From NCBI GenBank assembly GCA_943912755.1, contig CALTWF010000003.1, forward strand, positions 79,877 to 143,876: 64,000 nt of DNA. Reading direction: 5' to 3'. The stretch's first letter is position 1, and every line of letters begins with the position of its first letter. Shown here piece by piece: positions 33,760-41,889 of the stretch. This stretch comes from an uncultured Pseudomonas sp. (GTDB lineage Bacteria > Pseudomonadota > Gammaproteobacteria > Pseudomonadales > Pseudomonadaceae). The position numbers were made by a program, and so were the translations under genes. The notes beneath the pieces were generated by a model. The model saw nothing but the letters and a program-made list of their open reading frames with translations, did no database searches and was not told the DNA's origin.

Positions 33760-34817
33760 CAAGCGTTACCCGATAATTTCAAGCGCGCTGCCGCGGTGAA
33801 ATCCAGCATGCGCTGCAACGGCCGGATCGCCTGCGGCACCAGGGCCGGCTCGACGAAGATCTCGTTGCTCCCTTCACGCAGGCACTGCAGGGTGCGCTCC
33901 AGGGTATTCATCGCCATCCACGGGCAGTGCGCGCAACTGCGGCAAGTGGCGCCATTGCCGGCGGTCGGCGCCTCGATGAACTCCTTGTCCGGGCACAGCT
34001 GCTGCATCTTGTAGAAGATGCCGCGGTCGGTGGCGACCACGAAACGCTTGTTCGGCATGCGCTGCGCCGCGGCGATCAGCTGGCTGGTTGAGCCCACCGC
34101 GTCGGCCAGCTCGATCACCGCCTCGGGCGACTCCGGGTGCACCAGGATCGCGGCGTCCGGGTACAGCGCCTTGATATCGGCCAGTTGCCGGGACTTGAAC
34201 TCTTCGTGAACGATGCAGGCACCGTCCCACATCAACATGTCGGCACCGGTCTGCTTCTGGATGTAGCGGCCCAGGTGCTGGTCCGGGCCCCAGATAAAGG
34301 TTTCGCCGTTGTCCATCAGGCTTTCGACGATCTCCAGTGCGCAACTGGAAGTCACCACCCAGTCGGCACGGGCTTTGACCGCCGCCGAAGTGTTGGCGTA
34401 GACCACCACGGTGCGCTCGGGGTGCAGGTCGCAGAACGCCGAGAATTCATCCACCGGGCAGCCCAGGTCGAGGGAGCAGGTGGCATCCAGGGTCGGCATC
34501 AGCACGCGTTTTTCCGGGGTGAGGATCTTCGCGGTCTCGCCCATGAAACGCACGCCTGCCACCAGCACCGTCCCGGCCGGGTGGTTCTTGCCGAACCGGG
34601 CCATTTCCAGGGAGTCGGCCACGCAGCCACCGGTTTCCTCGGCCAGGGCCTGGATCACCGGGTCGCAATAATAGTGGGCGACCAGTACCGCATCCTGCGC
34701 CTTCAGCTCGGCGGCGATGGCGGCGCGGTAGTCGGCCTCTTGTTCGGGAGTGAGGGGCTTGGGCTGCTTGGCGTCCAGGTGGGCCTGGACCAGAAGGCGT
34801 TCGGAAATCTGCGTCAT
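33759..34817 (-). CDS. nadA: Quinolinate synthase
   Basis: Starting at ATG 34817 (Met-Thr-Gln-Ile), the protein has 352 residues. It carries the repeats of NadA: VLVAHYYCDPVIQALAEETGG, FMGETAKIL, DLGCPVDEF and the C-terminal CRSCAHCPWM. Conserved cysteines for the single [4Fe-4S] cluster include Cys in HYYCD/TCSLDLGCP regions and the C-terminal CxxC motif. With iminoaspartate and dihydroxyacetone phosphate it makes quinolinate for NAD synthesis. The longer in-frame start at 34991 would add 58 residues of non-homologous sequence. Confidence 0.95.
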   Translation of the reverse strand: MTQISERLLVQAHLDAKQPKPLTPEQEADYRAAIAAELKAQDAVLVAHYYCDPVIQALAEETGGCVADSLEMARFGKNHPAGTVLVAGVRFMGETAKILTPEKRVLMPTLDATCSLDLGCPVDEFSAFCDLHPERTVVVYANTSAAVKARADWVVTSSCALEIVESLMDNGETFIWGPDQHLGRYIQKQTGADMLMWDGACIVHEEFKSRQLADIKALYPDAAILVHPESPEAVIELADAVGSTSQLIAAAQRMPNKRFVVATDRGIFYKMQQLCPDKEFIEAPTAGNGATCRSCAHCPWMAMNTLERTLQCLREGSNEIFVEPALVPQAIRPLQRMLDFTAAARLKLSGNA

Positions 34818-35038
34818 GTTCGCAAGACCTGCAGGCGCTGATGCGCGTAAGTCGAGAGTGTCATCGGGCACGGACAAATCGGGTAGCAGCTCGACCCTTG
34901 CACGGGCGGCAAAAGTCCGCTGCGACCTCGGTTTTATGAGTGGCCGAAGGCTACAGACAATCGAATGAATTCTAAAGGCTTTTTTGCCCATCCAGGCGGG
35001 CGGGCGACGCTCGACACGCCGCCCGTCAGCCCTTGCGC

Positions 35039-36502
35039 TTACTGCGCCGTGCCGCTGAAACCGGCGGTACGCTGCTGCACCAGCGCGGCGAACTGATCGA
35101 CGCTCATCTTCTGACCGTTGAAGTCCACCTGGCCATCGGCATAGCCGAGTTGCACGAGGATGTCGTCGCCCTTGATCGTCGCCATCTGACTTTGCGCGGC
35201 GATCATCCCGACCATCTCGCCGGAAGCCGAGGCCTGGCGCACCTGCTCGGCATCCAGGCCTTCGAGCCTGGCGCGCAGCGCGGCCAGGTCACCGATCATC
35301 GGCTTGGAGATCTTCAGGTTGGTCTGCAACGCCTTCACCGACTGGGCGAAAGCCTGTTCCAGGGGAATGCCTTCGAGCCCCTTGCCGGACAGATCGAGGT
35401 CGAGATCGAAGCGGCTTTCGCCATTGGCGGTGGTCAGCGCCAGCTCCTTGAGGGTGATCCGCGGGCCACCCGCCAGCAACTGGCGCAGCGGCGCCTGCAA
35501 CTGCGGATCGTCGAGCATCTGCGCACCGCTGTCCGGGGCCGCGCCCAGCGCCGCGCTTTGCAACTGCACCAGGTTCTGCTCGTACCATTTCACCAGGCTA
35601 CCCACCGCCTGCGGATCCAGCCGTTCGACACTCCAGGCGAACCGCGTGCTGCCGATCGGATTGCCGGAGAAACTGATATCCGCCAGGTTGACCGCCTGCT
35701 TCAGGGACAGCCCGGTGTCCTCGATGCTGTACACGTCCCGTTGCTCGAACTTGCCAAAGTGCAGCGACTGGTTGGCAGCGAACGACAGGTTGCTTTCCGC
35801 GATGTCCAGATTCATCGAACCGACGAAGTAGTCGTAGCTGCTCATGGTCAGGTCGCTGGACAGCGCGATGCCCTTGAGCGTGACGCTCACCGGTGCTTCA
35901 CCGCCGGTCATCAGTGCTACCCGGCCCAGTTCGCCATCCAGGCGCAGGCCGCCACCTTCCAGCGCCGAATCCATGCGCAGAGTCAGGCCGGAAAACGACA
36001 GGGAGAACTCGTCTTCGCCACTGGCTTCGAAAGGTGCCAGTTGCAGCTCGTTGTGGATCGCGCCGTCATAGCCGACGCTCATGCTGCCTTGCAGCGGTGC
36101 CTGACCGCCGGTCACGTCGAACCAGGGCGCGCTGTCATCGTTCTTTTCCAGCACATAGTTGCTGGCCGCCATCACCGGCGCCAATTGCAGGCGCTTGACC
36201 CGCGACCACGGGAACGGCCCGTGCTCCAGGTGATCCTTGAAGTCCAGCTGGACATGTTCGCCCTCGGCACCGTCGAGGGTCAGGCGGTAGCGCGCCTCGC
36301 TGCTGAACAGCCCGGTTTCCAGGGAGAGCAGCTCGACCTTGCCGCTGCCGCTGCCGCTCAGGGCCGCCGCCAGTTGCCGGTTGGATTGCGCCAGCGAGGT
36401 TTCGAGCACCTCGGGCAACTGCTTGCCGGTGTACCAGGCGATCGAGGTGCAGGCGGCGCCGACCACGACTAGCCCGCCAATGACTACCAGTGCTTTCTTC
36501 AT
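35039..36502 (-). CDS. YdgA family protein (DUF945)
   Basis: The 487-residue protein starts at ATG 36502 (Met-Lys-Lys-Ala). An N-terminal membrane anchor or signal (LVVIGGLVVVGAACTSIAWYTG) is followed by a long repetitive beta-rich periplasmic region, typical of the DUF945/YdgA group, with LEHGPFPWSRVK near residue 90 and a C-terminal QLGYADGQVDFNGQKMSVDQF. The function of the family is unknown; it may bind lipid or envelope components. The gene is divergent from ugd. No operon partner is obvious. Confidence 0.88.
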   Translation of the reverse strand: MKKALVVIGGLVVVGAACTSIAWYTGKQLPEVLETSLAQSNRQLAAALSGSGSGKVELLSLETGLFSSEARYRLTLDGAEGEHVQLDFKDHLEHGPFPWSRVKRLQLAPVMAASNYVLEKNDDSAPWFDVTGGQAPLQGSMSVGYDGAIHNELQLAPFEASGEDEFSLSFSGLTLRMDSALEGGGLRLDGELGRVALMTGGEAPVSVTLKGIALSSDLTMSSYDYFVGSMNLDIAESNLSFAANQSLHFGKFEQRDVYSIEDTGLSLKQAVNLADISFSGNPIGSTRFAWSVERLDPQAVGSLVKWYEQNLVQLQSAALGAAPDSGAQMLDDPQLQAPLRQLLAGGPRITLKELALTTANGESRFDLDLDLSGKGLEGIPLEQAFAQSVKALQTNLKISKPMIGDLAALRARLEGLDAEQVRQASASGEMVGMIAAQSQMATIKGDDILVQLGYADGQVDFNGQKMSVDQFAALVQQRTAGFSGTAQ

Positions 36503-36686
36503 GAAGTGTTCCAGTTGCGTTCCCTGAATGAATAAACGACCGCCGAAGGCTTGCCCCGGGCCGGGCTGCGAGATTACCACCGCCCCGTCGGGCGCTCATA
36601 CAACTGTCATCGGACGCTGCCATGTTCTGCGCACTGCTCCGCCCTGAGGGCGGAAGGAACGGCAACCAGCTGAAAGGGAGCACCTT

Positions 36687-38042
36687 ATGAAAGTTGCAGT
36701 GTTCGGTACCGGTTACGTGGGCCTGACCCTCGCCGCCTGCCTCGCCGAGGTCGGTCATTCGGTGTGTTGCGTGGATGTCGACGCGCAGCGGGTGGCCAAC
36801 CTGTCGCAGGGCCAGTGCCCGATCTTCGAGCCCGGCCTGCCGTTGCTCCTGAAAAACGGCCTGGCCAGCGCCCGGCTGCTGTTCAGCCTCGATGCCGCCC
36901 AGGCCATCGAGGCGGCGAGCGTGATTTTCATCGCCGTCGGTACGCCATCCCTGCCGGACGGCGGCGCCGACCTGAGCCAGGTATTCGCCGTGGCCGACAG
37001 CATCGGCCGGCATGCCAAGGGCGAGAAGATCGTGGTCAACAAATCCACCTCGCCGGTGGGCACCGTGGATGCGATCAAGGCCCGCCTGGCCCTGCACGAC
37101 GCCAGCAGCGCCCAGCGCCTGGACGTGGTGAGCAACCCGGAATTCCTCAAGGAAGGCTCGGCGGTGCTCGACTGCATGCGCCCCGACCGGATCCTTGTCG
37201 GCGGCGCCAGTCCGGCCAGCCTGGCGGTGCTGCGCGAGCTGTTCGCGCCGTTCAGCCGCAACCACGACAAGTTCATCAGCATGGACGCGCGCAGCGCCGA
37301 ACTGGCCAAGTACGCGGCCAACTGCATGCTGGCGACCAAGATTTCGTTCATGAATGAAATGGCCAACCTGGCCGAACACACCGGCGCGGATATCGAGGCG
37401 GTACGCCGCGGCATCGGTTCCGATCCGCGCATCGGCTACGACTTCATCTATGCCGGCTGCGGTTTTGGCGGCTCGTGCTTCCCCAAGGATCTTGCCGCCC
37501 TGCAACGCATCGCCGAGCAGCACGACTACCAGCCACGCCTGCTGCAGGCGGTGGACGCGGTCAACCAGCGGCAGAAGCACCGCCTGTTCGAAAAGATCCT
37601 CGATCACTACGACGGCAACCTGGCGGGCAAGACCTTCGCCCTTTGGGGCCTGGCATTCAAGCCGAACACCGATGACATGCGCGAGGCGTCGAGCCAGGTA
37701 CTGTTGCGCTCGCTATGGCAGGCCGGGGCCCGCGTGCAGGCGTTCGATCCCCAGGCCCGCGCCGAAGCACGCCGACTGTTCGGCGAACGTGACGACCTGC
37801 AATTGATGGACAGGAAGGAAGACACACTGGCGGGCGCCCATGCCCTGGTGATCGTCACCGAGTGGCAGGACTTCAGGGTGCTGGACAGTGAGCTGGTCAG
37901 CCAGCGCCTGCTCGACGGCGCGGTATTCGATGGTCGCAATCTGTTCGAGCCGGCGCAGATGGCCGAGGCGGGACTGGCCTACTACAGCATCGGCCGCCCC
38001 GATGCCGGAACGCGCCCGGGCGCGTCGGCAATGCAGGGGTAA
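36687..38042 (+). CDS. ugd: UDP-glucose 6-dehydrogenase
   Basis: The 451-residue protein shows the NAD motif VFGTGYVGLT at residues 5-14, the dimer helix around residues 203-235, and the catalytic Cys264 in AGCGFGGSCFPKD. Lys208/Lys218-type residues for catalysis lie in LAKYAANCMLATKISFMNE. The C-terminal UDP-binding domain includes ALWGLAFKPNTDDMREA. It oxidises UDP-glucose to UDP-glucuronate for exopolysaccharide or lipid A sugar synthesis. AAGGGAG precedes the start. It stands alone, between ydgA (divergent) and the oxaloacetate decarboxylase gene (convergent, 9 bp away). Confidence 0.95.
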   Translation: MKVAVFGTGYVGLTLAACLAEVGHSVCCVDVDAQRVANLSQGQCPIFEPGLPLLLKNGLASARLLFSLDAAQAIEAASVIFIAVGTPSLPDGGADLSQVFAVADSIGRHAKGEKIVVNKSTSPVGTVDAIKARLALHDASSAQRLDVVSNPEFLKEGSAVLDCMRPDRILVGGASPASLAVLRELFAPFSRNHDKFISMDARSAELAKYAANCMLATKISFMNEMANLAEHTGADIEAVRRGIGSDPRIGYDFIYAGCGFGGSCFPKDLAALQRIAEQHDYQPRLLQAVDAVNQRQKHRLFEKILDHYDGNLAGKTFALWGLAFKPNTDDMREASSQVLLRSLWQAGARVQAFDPQARAEARRLFGERDDLQLMDRKEDTLAGAHALVIVTEWQDFRVLDSELVSQRLLDGAVFDGRNLFEPAQMAEAGLAYYSIGRPDAGTRPGASAMQG

Positions 38043-38051
38043 GGAAAAGCC

Positions 38052-38921
38052 TTACTCGTTGACGTCCATGAACTCACGGGCCCAGACGATGTAGTCATTC
38101 GGCTGGGTGTAGGTGTGGGTCAGCTCCGTCGCGCTCAGATCCGAGGCGGAGCTGGTGATCCGGCGCTGCTCGCGCAGGCAGTCGTAGGTGGCCTTGATCG
38201 CGGCGAAGTAGGCGCCATGGCCATCGACGGCGATGCGCACGCCCAGTTGCGCCAGGCGCACGTCATCGTGCAGTTGCGGGTTGCCGTAGGTCACCAGCAT
38301 CAGCGGCACGGTCAGGTGACGGGCGATCTCTTCCAGGTGCTCGAAGTCGCGCACGCCGACCATGCACACGCCATCGGCACCAGCATTCTGGTAAGCCACG
38401 GCGCGGGCAATGACTTCCTCGGTGGAGATGACCGAGGCGTTGGTCCGGGCAATGATCACCAGCTCCGGGTCGACCCGGGCCTCCAGGGCCGCACGGACCT
38501 TGCCGACGCCCTCCTCGATGCTGATCAGGTCGGTGGACTTGCGCCCGAACTGGGCCGGCAGCAGGGTGTCTTCGATGGTCAGGGCGGACACCCCGGCGCG
38601 CTCCAGTTCGATCACCGTGCGCATCACGTTCAGAGCGTTGCCGTAGCCGTGGTCGGCATCGGCGATGAACGGCAACTGGGCGACCCGCCCGATGCGGGTC
38701 GCCTGTTCGGCGAACTCGCTCAACGTGATCAGGGCAAAATCCGGTGCTGCAAGTACCTGTAGCGACGCCACCGAGCCCCCGAGGATACCCACCTCGAAAC
38801 CGAGGTCGGCGGCGATACGCGCGGACATCGGATCGAACACCGAGGCGGTGTGGTAACAGTGAGGGGACGCAAGGAGTTTACGAAACGCACGGCGCAGTTC
38901 TTGGTGGGACGCTTTAGGCAT
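38052..38921 (-). CDS. Oxaloacetate decarboxylase, isocitrate lyase/PEP mutase superfamily
   Basis: From ATG 38921 (Met-Pro-Lys-Ala) the product has 289 residues. The superfamily signatures are GILGGSVASLQVLAAPD, the metal-binding FIADADHGYGNALNVM, ALTIEDTLLP and VIIARTNAS. The sequence matches my memory of P. aeruginosa PA4872, shown to decarboxylate oxaloacetate to pyruvate with Mg2+. The lack of the isocitrate lyase KKCGH motif excludes that enzyme. A longer in-frame start (39029) reads into a Cys-rich non-homologous stretch. It converges on ugd. Confidence 0.92.
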   Translation of the reverse strand: MPKASHQELRRAFRKLLASPHCYHTASVFDPMSARIAADLGFEVGILGGSVASLQVLAAPDFALITLSEFAEQATRIGRVAQLPFIADADHGYGNALNVMRTVIELERAGVSALTIEDTLLPAQFGRKSTDLISIEEGVGKVRAALEARVDPELVIIARTNASVISTEEVIARAVAYQNAGADGVCMVGVRDFEHLEEIARHLTVPLMLVTYGNPQLHDDVRLAQLGVRIAVDGHGAYFAAIKATYDCLREQRRITSSASDLSATELTHTYTQPNDYIVWAREFMDVNE

Positions 38922-39341
38922 GATCAATCCACTTATTTCGACTTCATTCTGCCCGGCAACATACCACTGCTTAATGTCGTTCTGACAGCAGCAAAGGTCT
39001 CGTTCCGACAAATTGACGAAACGTTTCATCTCACGGTGCTGAAGGGCTGCGCGGGATAAGGGAGTTCCCGGGGGTGGATCGGGGAGCGGAGGATCGAGGA
39101 AAAATCCCTTTCGCTTTCAGGAATTTTTTCGGGATTTCATCAAAAAATCGCGAAATGAGTATGAACTGTGCATGGCATCACCCGTCGAGATGAATTCAGG
39201 CAAAGCCTTACAGGGTCATCAGGGAATACCGGATTGGATCCATTTGCTCGCTCAGTGATTCCCTTAGCTATTAAGCGTAGACTTTGTGCGCCTATGGCAT
39301 AATGAAATCATCCTGCAACTCCAGATAACGAGCCGTGACTT
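38922..39341. other. Intergenic region upstream of the receiver-CheC gene
   Basis: This 420-bp gap serves the divergent promoters of the oxaloacetate decarboxylase (minus) and the receiver-CheC gene (plus). I find no convincing ORF. At 39050-39105 the plus strand carries seven GGA triplets in about 50 bases. Around 39102-39139 the arms aatccc and gggatt are separated by a T-rich stretch. CATAAT at 39299-39304 could be a -10 element for the receiver gene, but no matching -35 is clear. Confidence 0.5.
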
Positions 39342-40340
39342 GTGTCAGTAACCACCTTAACCGTCTGTGACGACTCCACCGTTGCCCGCAAGCAGGTGCT
39401 GCGTGCCCTGCCCTCCGACTGGCCGGTGTCGATCACCGAGGCCGCCAACGGCCAGCAATGCATGGAGGCCGTGCGCAAAGGCCTGGGCCAGGTAGTCGTG
39501 CTCGACCTGAACATGCCGGAGATGGATGGCTATCAGGTTCTGCATGCGCTGCGCGACGAAGGCTTGCAGGCCCACGTCATCGTTATCTCGGGGGACGTGC
39601 AGCAGGAAGCCCTGCGCCGCGTGCAGGAGCTCGGTGCGCTGGCCTTCCTGAAGAAGCCCTTCGAACAGGAACAACTGCGCCAGACCCTCGAACGCCTGGG
39701 GCTGCTGCAACTGGCGGGACAGGCGGCGCACAGCCATCGCCCGCAGACCAGCGCCCATGTCAGTTTCAACGAGGTGTTCCGCGAAACCGTCAACGTCGCC
39801 ATGGGCCGCGCCGCCGCGCTGATCGCCAAGGTGCTCGGGGTCTTCGTGCAACTGCCGGTGCCGAACGTCAATGTCCTCGAAGTCGGCGAACTGCACATGG
39901 CCCTGGCCGATGCCGGGCGCTGCAAGCAACTGACCGCGGTTTGCCAGGGCTTTATCGGCGGCGGCATCGCCGGCGAGGCGCTGCTGATGTTCCACGATTC
40001 GGAAATCGCCGATATGGCGCGCCTGATGAAGCATCAGAGCAGCCACGCCTCCGACCTGGAAATGCTCCTTGACCTGTCCAGCATCCTGATCGGCGCCTGC
40101 CTGAGCGGCATCGCCGAGCAGGTCGATGTGGTGTTCTCCCAGTGTCACCCGCAGATTCTCGGGCAACACGCCAATATCGAGGAGCTCATCCGGGTCAACC
40201 AGAGCCGCTGGAAGAAGACCCTTGCCGTGGAGATCAGCTACCGCCTGGAGGGCCACGACATCAGCTTCGACCTGTTGCTGCTGTTCACCGAGGACTCCAT
40301 CGAACGGCTGACCCATAAACTCGCGTACTTGATGAACTGA
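39342..40340 (+). CDS. Response regulator with C-terminal CheC/CheX-like phosphatase domain
   Basis: This GTG-started 332-residue protein has a receiver domain at residues 5-122: acidic Asp10/Asp11, phosphoacceptor Asp55 in LDLNMPEMDG, Ser83 and Lys105-Pro106. Residues about 138-332 resemble the CheC/CheX/FliY fold. The signature ExxN-x22-P is found at Glu148, Asn151 and Pro174; a second, degenerate copy has Asp244, Ser247 and Pro270. The domain could dephosphorylate CheY-like receivers, perhaps its own. It is followed three bases later by the PAS-GGDEF gene, so the two should function together. No histidine kinase lies beside it. Confidence 0.85.
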   Translation: MSVTTLTVCDDSTVARKQVLRALPSDWPVSITEAANGQQCMEAVRKGLGQVVVLDLNMPEMDGYQVLHALRDEGLQAHVIVISGDVQQEALRRVQELGALAFLKKPFEQEQLRQTLERLGLLQLAGQAAHSHRPQTSAHVSFNEVFRETVNVAMGRAAALIAKVLGVFVQLPVPNVNVLEVGELHMALADAGRCKQLTAVCQGFIGGGIAGEALLMFHDSEIADMARLMKHQSSHASDLEMLLDLSSILIGACLSGIAEQVDVVFSQCHPQILGQHANIEELIRVNQSRWKKTLAVEISYRLEGHDISFDLLLLFTEDSIERLTHKLAYLMN

Positions 40341-40343
40341 GCC

Positions 40344-41297
40344 ATGAACAAAGCCCTCGATCTGACCGAATTTCACTGGCTGCTGGCGATCGTGCAAAGC
40401 ATCGACGTCGGCGTGGTAGTGCTCGATCGCGACTATTGCGTGCAGGTCTGGAACACCTTCATGGAGAACCGCTCCGGGGTGCAGCCCAAGGACGCCATCA
40501 GCCATTCGTTCTTCCAGCTGTTTCCCGAGGTCAACGAGGACTGGTTCCGGCGCAAGCTCGATAGCGTCGGGACGCTTGGCACGGCAGCGTTCACGGTGTG
40601 GGAACAACGCCCCTATCTGGTGCGGTTCAAGAACTACCAGCCGATCACCGGGCAGGAAGACTTCATGTACCAGAACACCACGCTGTTTCCACTGCGCTCG
40701 ACCGATAGCAGCATCAGCCACTTCTGCCTGGTGATCTACGACGTGACCGACGTCGCCACCAACCGGCACATGCTGCAGTCGGCCAACGCGCAATTGCAAA
40801 AGCTGTCCAGCACCGACCGCCTCACCGGCCTGTACAACCGCGGCCACTGGGAAGATGCACTGAAGACCGCCTACGCCCGCCATCAACGCCACGGCAGCGA
40901 TACCGCCCTGGTGATGTTCGATATCGATCACTTCAAGCGCATCAACGACACCTATGGTCACCAGGCCGGCGACAAGGTCATCGAGCAGGTTGCCGCGGTG
41001 CTGCGCCAGTACGTGCGCGACAGCGACGTGGCCGGACGCTATGGCGGCGAAGAGTTCGGCGTGGTGATGTCGGATACCGACAACCAGGGTGCGGCGGTCT
41101 TCGCCGAACGCCTGCGCAAGGCGGTGGAGAGCATGGAGGTCAAGCATGACGGGCACAGCATCCGTTTCACCATCAGCCTTGGCGTGGCCGATCTCAGCCA
41201 GCCCTCGGACAGCCACGCCGATCTGATCGCCTGGGCCGACCAGGCGCTGTATGCCTCGAAGAAAGGCGGGCGCAACCAGGTCTCGATCCACCAGTGA
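40344..41297 (+). CDS. PAS-GGDEF diguanylate cyclase
   Basis: The 317-residue protein has an N-terminal PAS-like sensor (about residues 12-130: GVVVLDRDYCVQVWNTFMENRSG, FPLRSTDSSISHFCLVIYDVTD), a short linker helix and a GGDEF domain (about 155-315). The active site is GGEEF at residues 234-238, with Asp193 for metal; the inhibitory site RDSD is at 225-228, five residues before GGEEF. The enzyme should make c-di-GMP with product inhibition, in the cytoplasm. It follows the receiver-CheC gene by three bases and is likely its output partner. Confidence 0.93.
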   Translation: MNKALDLTEFHWLLAIVQSIDVGVVVLDRDYCVQVWNTFMENRSGVQPKDAISHSFFQLFPEVNEDWFRRKLDSVGTLGTAAFTVWEQRPYLVRFKNYQPITGQEDFMYQNTTLFPLRSTDSSISHFCLVIYDVTDVATNRHMLQSANAQLQKLSSTDRLTGLYNRGHWEDALKTAYARHQRHGSDTALVMFDIDHFKRINDTYGHQAGDKVIEQVAAVLRQYVRDSDVAGRYGGEEFGVVMSDTDNQGAAVFAERLRKAVESMEVKHDGHSIRFTISLGVADLSQPSDSHADLIAWADQALYASKKGGRNQVSIHQ

Positions 41298-41322
41298 CAA
41301 GACGCCATCACCGCCTTGCATC

Positions 41323-41337
41323 TGAAAATCATTCTCG
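41323..41337 (+). promoter_or_regulatory. Candidate Fur box upstream of cassette B sigma gene
   Basis: TGAAAAT-C-ATTCTCG matches the 7-1-7 Fur consensus TGATAAT-N-ATTATCA at 11 of 14 positions. It lies about 30-45 bp before the sigma-factor start, where repression by Fe-Fur would block transcription. Confidence 0.65.
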
Positions 41338-41368
41338 TTAAAGTCGGCACCCTCGCCCTCCCGGGATA

Positions 41369-41884
41369 ATGGCCGCCATGTCGAGCATGAGCACGGAAGA
41401 ACTGGAACGGGCATTCAAGGCCCATTCCCGTGAGCTGCGAGTGTTCCTTTACCGACAACTGCAAAGCAGCGAAACCGCCGCCGACCTGACCCAGGAAACC
41501 TGGCTGCGCATGCTGCGCCAGCGACCGAGCACACCGGTCGCCAACCTGCGCGCGTTTATCTTCCGAATCGGTCGCAACCTGGCGATCGACCATGTGCGCA
41601 GCCGCATGTCCCGTGAGCGCCATGATGAAGGCCTGGCCTATCTCTACGAAGTCACCGGGGAAAGCCCCGAACTGATCGACAGCGTCGCCGCCAGCCAGGA
41701 GCTGGAGGTGCTCAATGCCGCGCTGCAGCGCATGGGCGAGCCGGAACAGAGCATCTTTCTCAAGTGCCGGCTGCAGGGCATACCGCACAAGGAGGTGGCC
41801 CGCGAGCTGGGTATGTCCCTTAGCTCGGTGGAGAAACATCTTGCCAGCGCGCTGGACTTTTTACGCCGAAGCCTGCAGCGTTGA
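41369..41884 (+). CDS. FecI-type ECF sigma factor (cassette B)
   Basis: The protein is 171 residues from the ATG at 41369; ATGs at 41378 and 41387 are also possible, and none has a clear ribosome site. Sigma region 2 appears as SETAADLTQETWLRMLRQ and FIFRIGRNLAIDHVRSRMSRERHDE, region 4 as MGEPEQSIFLKCRLQGIPHKEVARELGMSLSSVEKHLASAL. It should direct transcription of the adjacent receptor when released by the FecR protein. A Fur-box candidate upstream predicts iron repression. The order sigma-fecR-receptor mirrors cassette A on the other strand. Confidence 0.9.
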   Translation: MAAMSSMSTEELERAFKAHSRELRVFLYRQLQSSETAADLTQETWLRMLRQRPSTPVANLRAFIFRIGRNLAIDHVRSRMSRERHDEGLAYLYEVTGESPELIDSVAASQELEVLNAALQRMGEPEQSIFLKCRLQGIPHKEVARELGMSLSSVEKHLASALDFLRRSLQR

Positions 41885-41889
41885 CCGCC

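Noticed and set aside
34985..35038. GC-rich inverted repeat after the ydgA-like gene
   Set aside because: The stem contains mismatches and no T tract follows on the minus strand, so I do not call it a terminator.
39357..41414. Open frame of 685 codons opposite the receiver-CheC and cyclase genes
   Set aside because: The plus strand has clear receiver and GGDEF motifs with coupled starts. The antisense product has no domain.
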